Assembly: GCA_035048485.1 (NCBI GenBank)
Contig: CM068587.1
Coordinates: forward strand, 38,479,501 to 38,543,500
Source: Pteria penguin
Lineage: Eukaryota; Mollusca; Bivalvia; Pterioida; Pteriidae
Length of the DNA stretch: 64,000 nt
Reading direction: 5' to 3'
The position numbers and the translations under genes are program-made. The notes beneath the pieces were generated by a model. It worked only from the letters and a program-made list of their open reading frames with translations, was not told the DNA's origin and did not search any database. How positions within the stretch are numbered: the stretch's first letter is position 1; every line of letters begins with the position of its first letter. Positions 49,486-58,048 of this stretch are shown piece by piece.

Positions 49486-50791
49486 AGGTATAGACCTGTT
49501 CAGTTAGCGGGTGATCATGAATGCAAAAACTGCAATATATTGTATTATTTACATACATACATGCATAAAAACAAGTACTGTACGCAAAGTAACGAGTCAT
49601 AAGTATTTGCAGTCCGAGATTTCTCTTTTATCAGTCAGTGTCAGTCCTTTGGGAGCACAACCTGAGCTTATCGCCATATTTTCAACTGGAATATGAAACA
49701 CAGCACTTTTCAATTCGTCAACAATATGAATATACCGAGTAGATTTACACCAGATAGAGTAGCAAAAAAAAAAAAAAATATGTGAGAAAATTGGATTTCC
49801 CATTTTTCATTTCATGTTTACAAGATTCAATATTAAAACATGTTTTGCTTGGACCGCCTTTAATTGCTTGTTCTATTTGTGGCGATAAGAAACAACGTCA
49901 ATTCTTATCTTAGATGTCTAATCACATCATTTATCACTCAAACCAATTATCCATTATATGACAAAGGTCATCCACAAAGATATTTAGATATCTGCAATGC
50001 CCACGTGAAACCCAGGAACGTGGGGATCAGATAATGAATTACTCTGATGTGCGCACTTTTTGGATGTGAATATTTTGGTATTATATAGTGCCTATGGATC
50101 TAAACTTGACTGTTTGAAATTCAGTCCTTGTGATTCAAATGAGACTTTGTGTGCATCAATTTATCTGTATCATAGAAATGAATATCACCATGACGTTGTT
50201 ACATCTATGGACATTATGGATGAAGGTCAATATAAACGGTATTGAGCCGAAAGCACTGCAATTAAATTTGATTTAAGCAATATAAACTGTATCTTCATCT
50301 GATATTATTTCCTTACACCTGTTTTCATGATGTTATTTATTGACTTAACAAATATCACATACTAAAATATCGTCAAAATAATTCCTATATGTAATACACT
50401 CCATGTGAGATGTTAGCTCTTTCTACCCTATTAGTAATAACGTTTAGCCAGTCTAGGGTCACCTCTACACTTAACAGCATATCATCTCCTAAAAGGGTAG
50501 TTAAGATGCAGTTACATTTCCAGGAAGATTTAAATGTTTTATCTAGTTTGTGGAGGTAGGAGAGATCAACTTTCTTGTCATATTCATTTGTGCAATGTAA
50601 AAGTTTGATAACGCATGTTTTTAAAATTCATTATAGATACGTCTATTGAAGCAAAAAATTATATACATATTAGTACTGCAGTGTATATTCATGATTGTAT
50701 ATATGTTGACAGTACTGTGATTTATAAAAGCCTTTATGACGATTAAGTCTCATCTATTCTTTGTGCACTCTGTATCATGTAACTGAAACAA
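49486..50791. other. No recognisable gene
   Basis: Short frames only, plus an A-run near 49765-49778. I recognise no RNA gene or repeat ends. Confidence 0.5.
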
Positions 50792-50881
50792 ATCACACAC
50801 ATATCTACACACACACACACCCATCTGTACACCCCCTCACACAGACACACACCCTCACACACACACACACACACACACACA
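50792..50881. repeat. CA microsatellite (interrupted)
   Basis: Several CA runs are broken by ATCTGTACACC and similar interruptions; the longest run is at the right end. Confidence 0.9.
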
Positions 50882-50933
50882 CTTATGATGATAATAACAA
50901 CAAATAGATAAACAGTTGATGATGGATATATAG

Positions 50934-52300
50934 ATGGTAGACTATTCCCCTATCCATTTGATAAAGTCTGAGTGGATGGGAATCTATCCCCGTATTTATT
51001 ACATTGATTGACTGATTATTGTTTTACGTCATTCCACGCTTATTTCGCGTATATGGTGACGGCATCTGCTTGATGCATTGCATAGAAAATTCTACCTTTG
51101 CAACGAACCCACTCGAAGAGGTGAGGGATCTTTTATGTGCCACGCCTACTGTGAAATGGGACCTCGGATTGTACTGTCTCATCCAAATGACAGAACACTG
51201 GTGTGCCCAGGACTGAACTCGAACTCGGGACCTTTAGATCATTAGCAAAGCACTAAATCCACTAGGTCACACCGGCTTCATATTTATTAGAAGTCAGATT
51301 AGATGGAGGTATATTCCTAATCAAGACTGAAGTCTGTATAAATGAGGAAATATTCCCCATCTAACAGATGAGTTCTGACTAGATGGGGTAATATTCCCCG
51401 ATCTCTCTGATGGAGTCTGTATGGATGGGGGAACGTTCCCCTATCTATCCCATGAAGTCTATATAGATAGTGGAATATTCCCCTGTCTATCTGATGGAGT
51501 CTATATCGATGGGGGAACATTCCCCTATCTATCTGATGGAGTTTATATAGATAGAGGAATATTCCTCTTTCTAACTGACGAAGTGTATATAGTTGGAGGG
51601 ATATTCCCCTATCTATCTGATGGAGTCTATAGAGATGGAGGAACATTTCCCTATCTATCTGATGGAGTCTATATAGATGGAGGAACATTCCCCTATCTAT
51701 CTGATGGAGTCTATATAGATGGAGGAACATTCCCCTAACTATCTGATGGAGTCTATATAGATGGGGGAACATTCCCCTTTCTATCTGATGGAGTCTATAT
51801 AGATAGAGGAATATTCCCCTATCTCTCTGATGGAGTCTATATATATGGGGGAATATTCCCCTATCTATCTGATGGAGTCTATATAGATAGAGGAATATTC
51901 CCCTATCTCTCTGATGGAGTCTATATCGATGGAGGAACATTCCCCTATCTATCTGATGGAGTCTACATATATGGAAGGTCATTCCCCTATCTATCTGATG
52001 GAGTTTATAGAGATGGACGAACATTCCCCTATCTATCTGATGGAGTCCATAGAGATGGAAAAACATTCCCCTATCTATCTGATGGAGTCTATATAGATGG
52101 GAGAATATTCCCCTATCTATCTGATGGAGTCTATATAGATGGGGGAATATTCCCCAATCTATCTGATGGAGTCCATATAGATGGAGGAACATTCCCCTAT
52201 CTATCTAATGGAGACTATATGGATGGGGGAATATTCCCCTATCTATCTGATGAAGTCTTTATAGATGGAGGAACATTCCCCTATCTTTTTGATAAATTCT
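50934..52300 (-). repeat. 42 bp palindromic minisatellite, array 2 (~25 copies), split by a SINE
   Basis: The unit GATGGAGTCTATATAGATGG, then AGGAACATTC and CCCTATCTATCT is 42 bp long and is the reverse complement of the array 1 unit (32680-33325). The core GGGGAATATTCCCC is palindromic. Because 42 is divisible by three, the minus strand keeps a 291-codon frame open (51317-52192) made of 14-residue repeats rich in LYRLHQIDRG, and the plus strand keeps shorter ones. I treat these frames as by-products of the period. Array fragments lie on both sides of the SINE at 51002-51280. Confidence 0.92.
51002..51280 (-). mobile_element. tRNA-derived SINE, type 1 (minus strand) inside the minisatellite
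   Basis: Read on the minus strand it has the CCGGTGTGACCTAGTGG head, GAGTTCGAGTTC box, GGATGAGACAGTACAATCC and AAAAGATCCCTCACC body, and a tail complementary to GATTGACTGATT. Flanking TATTTATTA repeats lie at 50993-51001 and 51281-51289. It is more diverged than the copies at 31842 and 39201. Confidence 0.85.
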
Positions 52301-52667
52301 TGACTAGTATAAGTATATATGTCTCAGGTATATCTGACAATTTGTATAAACATTCCAAGTTTTAAGGATGAGAATCACAGCTCAATGACATAACCTGCAT
52401 CTAACTATTAAACTCAAAACTGAAGTTGATGCCGTAGACCGGGAGTGAATTGTTACAACTCTTGAATAAAGATTTCCACACTTTTTGGCAGCACGGTCAG
52501 GTCACGTGATTACACTTGGGGACTTGCTACCTGATCGCCGAAGTCACTGCATGTTGGAGAATACCTTGGTAGGGGGAACAAGGTGCAAAGTCCCACTCCA
52601 CAGGAGCTCCTGTATTTAAGACTTTTGGAGATACAAAATACGTTGTGAAAATAAACTATTGTAGAAA

Positions 52668-52858
52668 TGGCTATAAGTGAAATCCATCTTGTACATCGCG
52701 TAGCTTCAGTACAAGTGTTTCAAAAATTTGTACTGAAGCTACACGATGTACAAGACGTATTTGAGTAAAATAGTATGGATAAGTAAAATCCATCTTGTAC
52801 AGCGCGTAGCTTCAAACATTTGTAACATTTGCTACACGATGTACAAGTAGCCATACGA
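52668..52858. repeat. Two tandem related hairpins
   Basis: Hairpin 1: arms 52687-52714 and 52728-52755 (28 bp, one mismatch, starting TCTTGTACATCGCGTAGC). Hairpin 2: arms about 52794-52810 and 52831-52847 (CTTGTACAGCGCGTAGC, two mismatches). Both follow a similar (G/A)TAAGT(G/A)AAATCCA leader, so the ~105 bp module looks duplicated and then diverged. Confidence 0.75.
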
Positions 52859-53164
52859 TTTTACTCGCCTGAGGCCAAGTGACCGAACATTTGTGCCCCC
52901 CGGCTGGAGCCACCCCTGAGTCTATAAAAGTGTTATCAGAGACATATATAAAGGTATATAGAGGCACGGGGGAAGATTGTATATGTACTGGCATGGGGGA
53001 GACTGTATATACTGGCACTGGGACATCTTATATAATGGTATATACAGGGACTCTGTATCTCTGGTGTTATATAGCGGGGCCTTCTGTGCAACATGTGGTC
53101 TCCGCTGACAATATATATATATATATATATTTAAAAGCAAGCTTCCCTGATAAAAAGTGCTCTT

Positions 53165-53243
53165 CTCCTGAACACCCTGAGACACTGTAGACAAATGATA
53201 ACAAAACATTATATAAAGTGAATGTGACGCGGTTAGCGCTCAT
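53165..53243 (-). repeat. B2 split direct repeat (79 bp), 3' end of element
   Basis: Identical to B1. Its outer end (53165) follows TT, and A1's outer end also finishes in TTT. Joining the two ends would recreate the TATATTT/CTCCTG junction present internally at 53747/53748. Confidence 0.93.
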
Positions 53244-53574
53244 TTTAATCATAATTACACATCATCATCACATGAAGTATTACTATTCTATTACTATTCT
53301 TTATAAACAATTTCATTCAATTACCGTACTTTCAATAGTGTCCATGGAGATATGAAACCATTCAACAATATTCATAATAACAATTCTGTACTAAAGTAAC
53401 ACATATTAATTAATATACATGACAAAAACAGCAATCCATTCACCCAATTCCAAACTAACAAATTTCTAGTAATGAATTTTTTTAATTTAATGAAAGAAAC
53501 AACTTTCCTATAAACTATGAAAATATATAAACAGAAAAATAAATACTAACAAAATCTTACTAAATCAGAAAAGT
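53244..53574 (-). other. 331 bp spacer between A2 and B2
   Basis: AT-rich, non-coding sequence with no inverted or direct repeat that I can see. It would be carried with the element if the outer boundaries are right. It could also be a later insertion between repeats that were once adjacent. Confidence 0.6.
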
Positions 53575-53747
53575 ACAAAAAATTTACGTGTGGTCAGTTT
53601 GAGCGCTAACACGTCGAATGACCGAACACTCGTGAATTACCCACGATTCCCTAAAAACCCGCCAAAAAGAGCCCTCTACAGTATCTCAAATCAGGAGAAA
53701 TTAATTCAATTCTAATTCACCAAGTTCAAACGAATTGAATTATATTT
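53575..53747 (-). repeat. A2 split direct repeat (173 bp)
   Basis: Identical to A1 at 57654-57826. It abuts B1 exactly at 53747/53748. Confidence 0.95.
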
Positions 53748-53826
53748 CTCCTGAACACCCTGAGACACTGTAGACAAATGATAACAAAACATTATATAAA
53801 GTGAATGTGACGCGGTTAGCGCTCAT
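53748..53826 (-). repeat. B1 split direct repeat (79 bp)
   Basis: Identical to 53165-53243 at an offset of 583 bp. It starts with CTCCTGAACACC at the A2 junction and ends with GCGCTCAT on the recombinase side. Confidence 0.95.
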
Positions 53827-53892
53827 ATCGAAAAAACAAAGAACGGGAAATTTGAACTAGAATTGTTAGAAAAAAAAAAGAAAAATAATTTA

Positions 53893-54885
53893 TCAAAAAC
53901 CTAATTTTTGGCTTACAGATAAACGTTCTAACAAACTGTCTTTGACATATCCATCTTTGGCAGTCTCCGACTTCCAGCAACCATGTCGTTTAAATAACCT
54001 ATCTGGAATACCTGAGTTGGCTGCAGCAGTAGCACCACCAGATCTCAAGCCGTGCAAACCATAAGATGAAATATTTTCAACAAATGGAGAAAAAGCAGAA
54101 ATAAATATTTCCCTCATTCGTGTATAAGACATAGGTTTATTTTCATCTCTAAATTTGTAAGAGCTACCACATTTCAAAATATTTCTAAACAAGTATTTAT
54201 CAGAAAAATCTATACAGCCATATAAATACATTTTCTCCAAATTAACAACTGGACAGAGCTTAGTGCCAGTTCTAGCAATAACTACATGATTACCATCTCT
54301 ATAAATATCTGTTTTACTTTTCTCAATAAACAATGACATATAAGATGTATAAAAAGATATATCACTGATTTTAAGATTCAATAACTCCGATACACGAAGA
54401 AAACCTGAATATGATAACAAACATGCACAAATAATACGTTGCGAACACAGATTTCCTTCTTCGAATATAGCGTCGTATACTTTCTCAATCAGATCTAGAG
54501 TTATCGGCTCCTTTTTGTAAACAGAATTAGACAATCTCCTCTTAGCGCCTTCGAAAACATTCTTGACGAGAGTAGAATCTGTCGGAGATGGCAAACTTGC
54601 CATAGAATGCGCCCACTTTATACCGTATAAAGCGTGGTTGATAGAAATGGGTGACTTGGACTGCTGTGTAAGACACGATAAATACAGGGCCACATGAATA
54701 AATTTAGCCGGCAAAAATTTTTCTATACGATTTTGTTTTGCCCAAGATTTCCATCGCATAAAAGCTGCATAATAACCTTTCACAGTTGATGAGGATCGAC
54801 ATTCAGAAACTAGGCTAGCAACTAATCCCATCTTGCCGGCTAAATCGTCAGAAAGCTCAGATATGACATCTTGATACACCTGCAT
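53893..54885 (-). CDS. Tyrosine recombinase (integrase of YR retrotransposon)
   Basis: A 330-residue protein that should cut and rejoin DNA through a 3'-phosphotyrosine to integrate a circular cDNA. The N-terminal half (~30-110: STVKGYYAAFMRWKSW) looks like a core-binding SAM-like domain. The catalytic domain keeps Arg164 (GFLRVSEL), a Lys at 189 or 191 (EKSKTD), His278-x-x-Arg281 (LHGLRSGGAT), His301 (RHGCW) and nucleophile Tyr313 (DGYVKDS). The full set is present, with no stop or frameshift. The ATG at 54883-54885 lies 74 bp after the polymerase stop; a T-rich tract ending in ATGCAG precedes codon 3 and could be a splice acceptor. The stop is 66 bp from B1, the presumed recombination substrate. 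Confidence 0.93.
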   Translation of the reverse strand: MQVYQDVISELSDDLAGKMGLVASLVSECRSSSTVKGYYAAFMRWKSWAKQNRIEKFLPAKFIHVALYLSCLTQQSKSPISINHALYGIKWAHSMASLPSPTDSTLVKNVFEGAKRRLSNSVYKKEPITLDLIEKVYDAIFEEGNLCSQRIICACLLSYSGFLRVSELLNLKISDISFYTSYMSLFIEKSKTDIYRDGNHVVIARTGTKLCPVVNLEKMYLYGCIDFSDKYLFRNILKCGSSYKFRDENKPMSYTRMREIFISAFSPFVENISSYGLHGLRSGGATAAANSGIPDRLFKRHGCWKSETAKDGYVKDSLLERLSVSQKLGF

Positions 54886-54959
54886 AAATAAATGTATAAT
54901 AAAAATATTTCATTAATATGGTACATGAAACACATTTTTTAAAAAAAAAATGATATCGT

Positions 54960-56867
54960 TTATGATGAAAAATCAATTCTCAATGCCATCATCTTAAATG
55001 GAAGATCTATTTTGCCAAATAGGCTCCCAGTCTTTCCAGGCATGTAAAATTCTTTCCCTCTTGGCAGCTCTACCTGAGCTAAAACGGCATTAATAAATCC
55101 ATGCTCATCACATATCAATGGCCAGAAGCTGGCCGATGGCCAATATGGCACAACTACAGTTCCATAAGCTTTGCACTGCTTTAAATACAAAATAACTCTA
55201 GCTAACATACATACTGGTGGCACAAACCACCCATTTACACCGTGCCAACTGACGGTAAAGGCATCAACACCTATGGCTCCAGGCGTCCAATACCTGGAAT
55301 AAAATACTGCTAATTTTCTATTATAATCTGATGCAAAGAAATCAATTTCATGTGATCCCCAAATAGAATCTATGTAGGTAAATAAACAATCAGCTACAGA
55401 CCAATCATCATAATCTATTAGCTTACTGATCTGATCAGCATACACATTCTGTGTACGGGGTACCCATTCTGCATGCAAAGTAACAGAATGCTTCAAACAT
55501 AGGTCAAATATACATAGAGCTATATCTTGTAATTCAGTTTTCATACTTCCTCTTTCTATAATACTGACAACATTTGTATTGTCAGAAAACCACTTGATAG
55601 ATTTTCCTTCAAGAAAATGTAACAGAGAGACAAACATTCTTTTAACAGCAACAAGTTCTCTCCATGTTGAACTTTTACCTTGTTCATAATCAGTCCACAT
55701 ACCATGAGAGATATTAATGGGATTATTAAAAGTAAATCCCCCATATCCAGTACTGCTAGCATCACTATATACAATAGCATTTACTGAGTAATCTACTCTA
55801 AATTTACGTTCGATTACGTTGTGAAGATTTTTCCATGAGGAAGCTTGTTGAACATCAAAACTTAAACTCTTAGTCATAAGGTAAACTATATTACCTGTAA
55901 CATACGACATAGAAATAATTTGACCAACAAAACGAGCAACTAATCTAACATGTACTTTACCATTTTTCTTCATTGAACTGAAAATATCTACAAGAACATA
56001 TTTTATTTTATTGAGTCTATTCTCTGGGATACTAATCAAACCTTCTTCTAAATTCAAAAAATAACCTAAAAATATCGTTTCTCTACTGGGATCCCACATG
56101 TTTTTTTCAGCTTTTGGTACAAAACCACTTGCAATTATATCATGCTTTATCTCCATGGCAATTTGACGACATTTATCAAAATCTTGATGACAACCAAAAC
56201 CGTCATCTAAATACATCAGTACCAATTTCCCTTCTGATCTCCATTTCTTGATAAGTGGACGAGTAATTTTAGTAAATATATAACAAGCTGAACTGAGTCC
56301 GAAAGGAAGGACTCTGAACCGGAAGTATTTAACAGTTTCTCCAAATTGCCATGAAAATCCTAAAAAATCTGTATGGGGTTCAACAATATTTATATGATGA
56401 TATGCTGAATGTAAATCAAATTTATAACAAAAATCACCCTTTTTCAAAAAATGCATTGCTGTACGAATGTCTTCAAATTTCACTGACGAATTCCACAAAT
56501 GTTTGTTTACATGCCTCAAATCAAGGATTAAGCGCTTTTTACCGCTATTCTGAATAGACACGGTTAACGAGTTCACTACCACATGCCTAATCGAACACTC
56601 CTCTACGAGACCTCTGATCAGCAGCTCATGTATAGCTACCTGGACAAACTCGTCATGCATCAGTGCAGACTTGTTATTTCGTAAACAAATGGGCGGTGGA
56701 GTAGAATAGAATGGTATTTCATATCCATTTTTAATCAAATCAAGAATATTTGGATATGCTCCTATATTTTCCCAAAACTCAAAATGATTTTTAAGTCTGT
56801 CTTTAACAATTATATCAGCTTGACCTTGTTCATATTCATAAAAATTTTCTGTCAAACATTGATCCTT
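54960..56867 (-). CDS. Reverse transcriptase / RNase H / Dam-like polyprotein
   Basis: The polymerase ORF has about 631 residues counted from the TTG codon at 56853-56855. RT motifs in order are RLILDLRHVNKHL (108-120), FDLHSAYHHI (146-155), VLPFGLSSA (182-190) and catalytic YLDD (215-218). RNase H residues are Asp365 (SDAS), Glu400 (TWRE), Asp425 (SDN) and Asp474 (ADQIS). Residues ~498-580 (IDFFASDYNRK ... VDAF ... FVPP ... WPSASFWP) resemble the degenerate Dam methyltransferase domain of DIRS/PAT elements. Catalytic residues look intact. Odd: the frame opens after TAA at 56868-56870 and has no ATG before about residue 66, so translation must use frameshifting or readthrough, splicing, or a non-AUG start. 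The frame upstream of that TAA overlaps the Gag-like C-terminus (56868-57143). Confidence 0.92.
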   Translation of the reverse strand, partial: KDQCLTENFYEYEQGQADIIVKDRLKNHFEFWENIGAYPNILDLIKNGYEIPFYSTPPPICLRNNKSALMHDEFVQVAIHELLIRGLVEECSIRHVVVNSLTVSIQNSGKKRLILDLRHVNKHLWNSSVKFEDIRTAMHFLKKGDFCYKFDLHSAYHHINIVEPHTDFLGFSWQFGETVKYFRFRVLPFGLSSACYIFTKITRPLIKKWRSEGKLVLMYLDDGFGCHQDFDKCRQIAMEIKHDIIASGFVPKAEKNMWDPSRETIFLGYFLNLEEGLISIPENRLNKIKYVLVDIFSSMKKNGKVHVRLVARFVGQIISMSYVTGNIVYLMTKSLSFDVQQASSWKNLHNVIERKFRVDYSVNAIVYSDASSTGYGGFTFNNPINISHGMWTDYEQGKSSTWRELVAVKRMFVSLLHFLEGKSIKWFSDNTNVVSIIERGSMKTELQDIALCIFDLCLKHSVTLHAEWVPRTQNVYADQISKLIDYDDWSVADCLFTYIDSIWGSHEIDFFASDYNRKLAVFYSRYWTPGAIGVDAFTVSWHGVNGWFVPPVCMLARVILYLKQCKAYGTVVVPYWPSASFWPLICDEHGFINAVLAQVELPRGKEFYMPGKTGSLFGKIDLPFKMMALRIDFSS

Positions 56868-56910
56868 TTAATCATGCACAGAATGAATACAATACTCATC
56901 TTTTACAAAA

Positions 56911-57645
56911 TCAGTCGGCTTTTGTTTTGGTTGCTGGTGCTGACGTGTTTGTCGATCTCCCATAATTGATGACGGGGCACTCGTTTCTCCAATGACTGAA
57001 GGAACCACAGGCGAAACATGCTCCAATTCCTCCTTTTCGCCCGACCGGACGAGACGTTGCTTGGATGCTTGGAAACTGGGTTGTTGGAATAATGTTGGGG
57101 CCACGAAAAAGCTGCACACCAGGATTAGAATTAACAAACCCATGAGAAGTCTTGATTGTCTTTTGTTTCGCTAATTTTCTTTTCTTTAACGCTCTATTTT
57201 CCGCTCTGCTAATTCGACTTTCGTCGTCTGAATCGCTCGCCACAGGATTAGCCTCGTACTGGCGGACGGTATCCCAACCTGCTTCACTTGTGTCTGCTAT
57301 TTTTATCAACTTATTTCTTCTCTTTACTTTTTCTGACACTGACGATAATAAGCCTATAGCATAATCAGATTTATGGTTCTCAATTGCCCAAACCACTTGA
57401 GTTAACTCCTCTACAATCTCTGAATTAAATACAAATTGTATCCTGTTTCCCTCAGATTTCCATTTAACCAAAGCCTCAGATTTGAACTTTTTCACCTGTG
57501 CCTTTGAACCATGAATTTCTTGCTTAAGATCAGTAAGTTCTGCTGAAACTTTTACCTTTAACTCGTTAATGGATAATGCCTGCGACTGCACGGTCTCAAG
57601 AATTTGTCGCAAAGATATATCATCTGACTCAGTCTGGGTCTCCAT
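56911..57645 (-). CDS. Gag-like protein with CCHC zinc knuckle
   Basis: A 244-residue first ORF of the retrotransposon, with a true ATG just inside A1. The N-terminal ~60 residues look helical and coiled-coil prone (heptad-like Leu/Ile in residues 12-50). The middle is basic (KRRNKL, ALKKRKLAKQK) with an acidic patch (DSDDE, about 138-142). A C-terminal zinc knuckle has Cys210, Cys213, His218 and Cys223 (C-x2-C-x4-H-x4-C), typical of nucleic-acid-binding Gag proteins. It is likely to bind element RNA and form a particle or RNP. It is followed on the same strand by the polymerase ORF, whose frame opens 43 bp beyond its stop. The retroelement Gag role rests on the knuckle and gene order. Confidence 0.85.
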   Translation of the reverse strand: METQTESDDISLRQILETVQSQALSINELKVKVSAELTDLKQEIHGSKAQVKKFKSEALVKWKSEGNRIQFVFNSEIVEELTQVVWAIENHKSDYAIGLLSSVSEKVKRRNKLIKIADTSEAGWDTVRQYEANPVASDSDDESRISRAENRALKKRKLAKQKTIKTSHGFVNSNPGVQLFRGPNIIPTTQFPSIQATSRPVGRKGGIGACFACGSFSHWRNECPVINYGRSTNTSAPATKTKAD

Positions 57646-57653
57646 TTACAAGC

Positions 57654-57826
57654 ACAAAAAATTTACGTGTGGTCAGTTTGAGCGCTAACACGTCGAATGA
57701 CCGAACACTCGTGAATTACCCACGATTCCCTAAAAACCCGCCAAAAAGAGCCCTCTACAGTATCTCAAATCAGGAGAAATTAATTCAATTCTAATTCACC
57801 AAGTTCAAACGAATTGAATTATATTT
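57654..57826 (-). repeat. A1 split direct repeat (173 bp)
   Basis: Identical to 53575-53747 at an offset of 4079 bp. It forms the 5' end of the element. The Gag-like ATG (57643-57645) starts 8 bp inside it, so A1 is probably the promoter and leader. Confidence 0.95.
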
Positions 57827-58027
57827 ATTTATGTGCTTCTATAAGAAAATGCAAATGAGGGCATTGCTATAGATGCAATTTCCATGATATACGGCGATAA
57901 AAAGACATGACGATATCGCATTTCAGTACAATGTTTAATTGAAAGTTTAAAATATTTATTTTTGCAAACTATGTTATAAATAAGTTTACAATAATCAATG
58001 TCTAAATTTTCAATGCAATACAAAACC
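57827..58027. other. No recognisable gene between two mobile elements
   Basis: A 200 bp AT-rich gap between the retrotransposon and the next inverted-repeat element. Confidence 0.5.
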
Positions 58028-58048
58028 TAATAGACCAATCCAGTATTA

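Larger units (their letters stand above)
53165..57826 (-). mobile_element. PAT/Ngaro-type tyrosine-recombinase retrotransposon, apparently intact
   Basis: On the minus strand the order is A1 repeat, Gag-like ORF, RT/RNase H/Dam-like ORF, tyrosine recombinase ORF, B1, A2, a 331 bp spacer, B2. This is the split-direct-repeat plan of PAT-like and Ngaro-like elements in the DIRS order. Both A copies (173 bp) and both B copies (79 bp) are identical by eye, which suggests a young insertion. The Dam-like region after RNase H and the lack of an SGNH hydrolase favour PAT-like over Ngaro-like. There is no LTR pair, no integrase and no obvious target duplication, as expected for recombinase-mediated insertion. 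Confidence 0.9.

Noticed and set aside
51421..51738. Plus-strand Gly/Tyr-rich repeat protein
   Set aside because: It is the other strand of the 42 bp minisatellite. Frames on both strands are open because of the period.
53165..57826. LTR retrotransposon
   Set aside because: The repeats are split (A...B-A-spacer-B), there is a tyrosine recombinase in place of a DDE integrase, and no aspartic protease is seen.
53165..57826. Classical DIRS1 arrangement
   Set aside because: DIRS1 has inverted terminal repeats and an internal complementary region. Here all repeats are direct.
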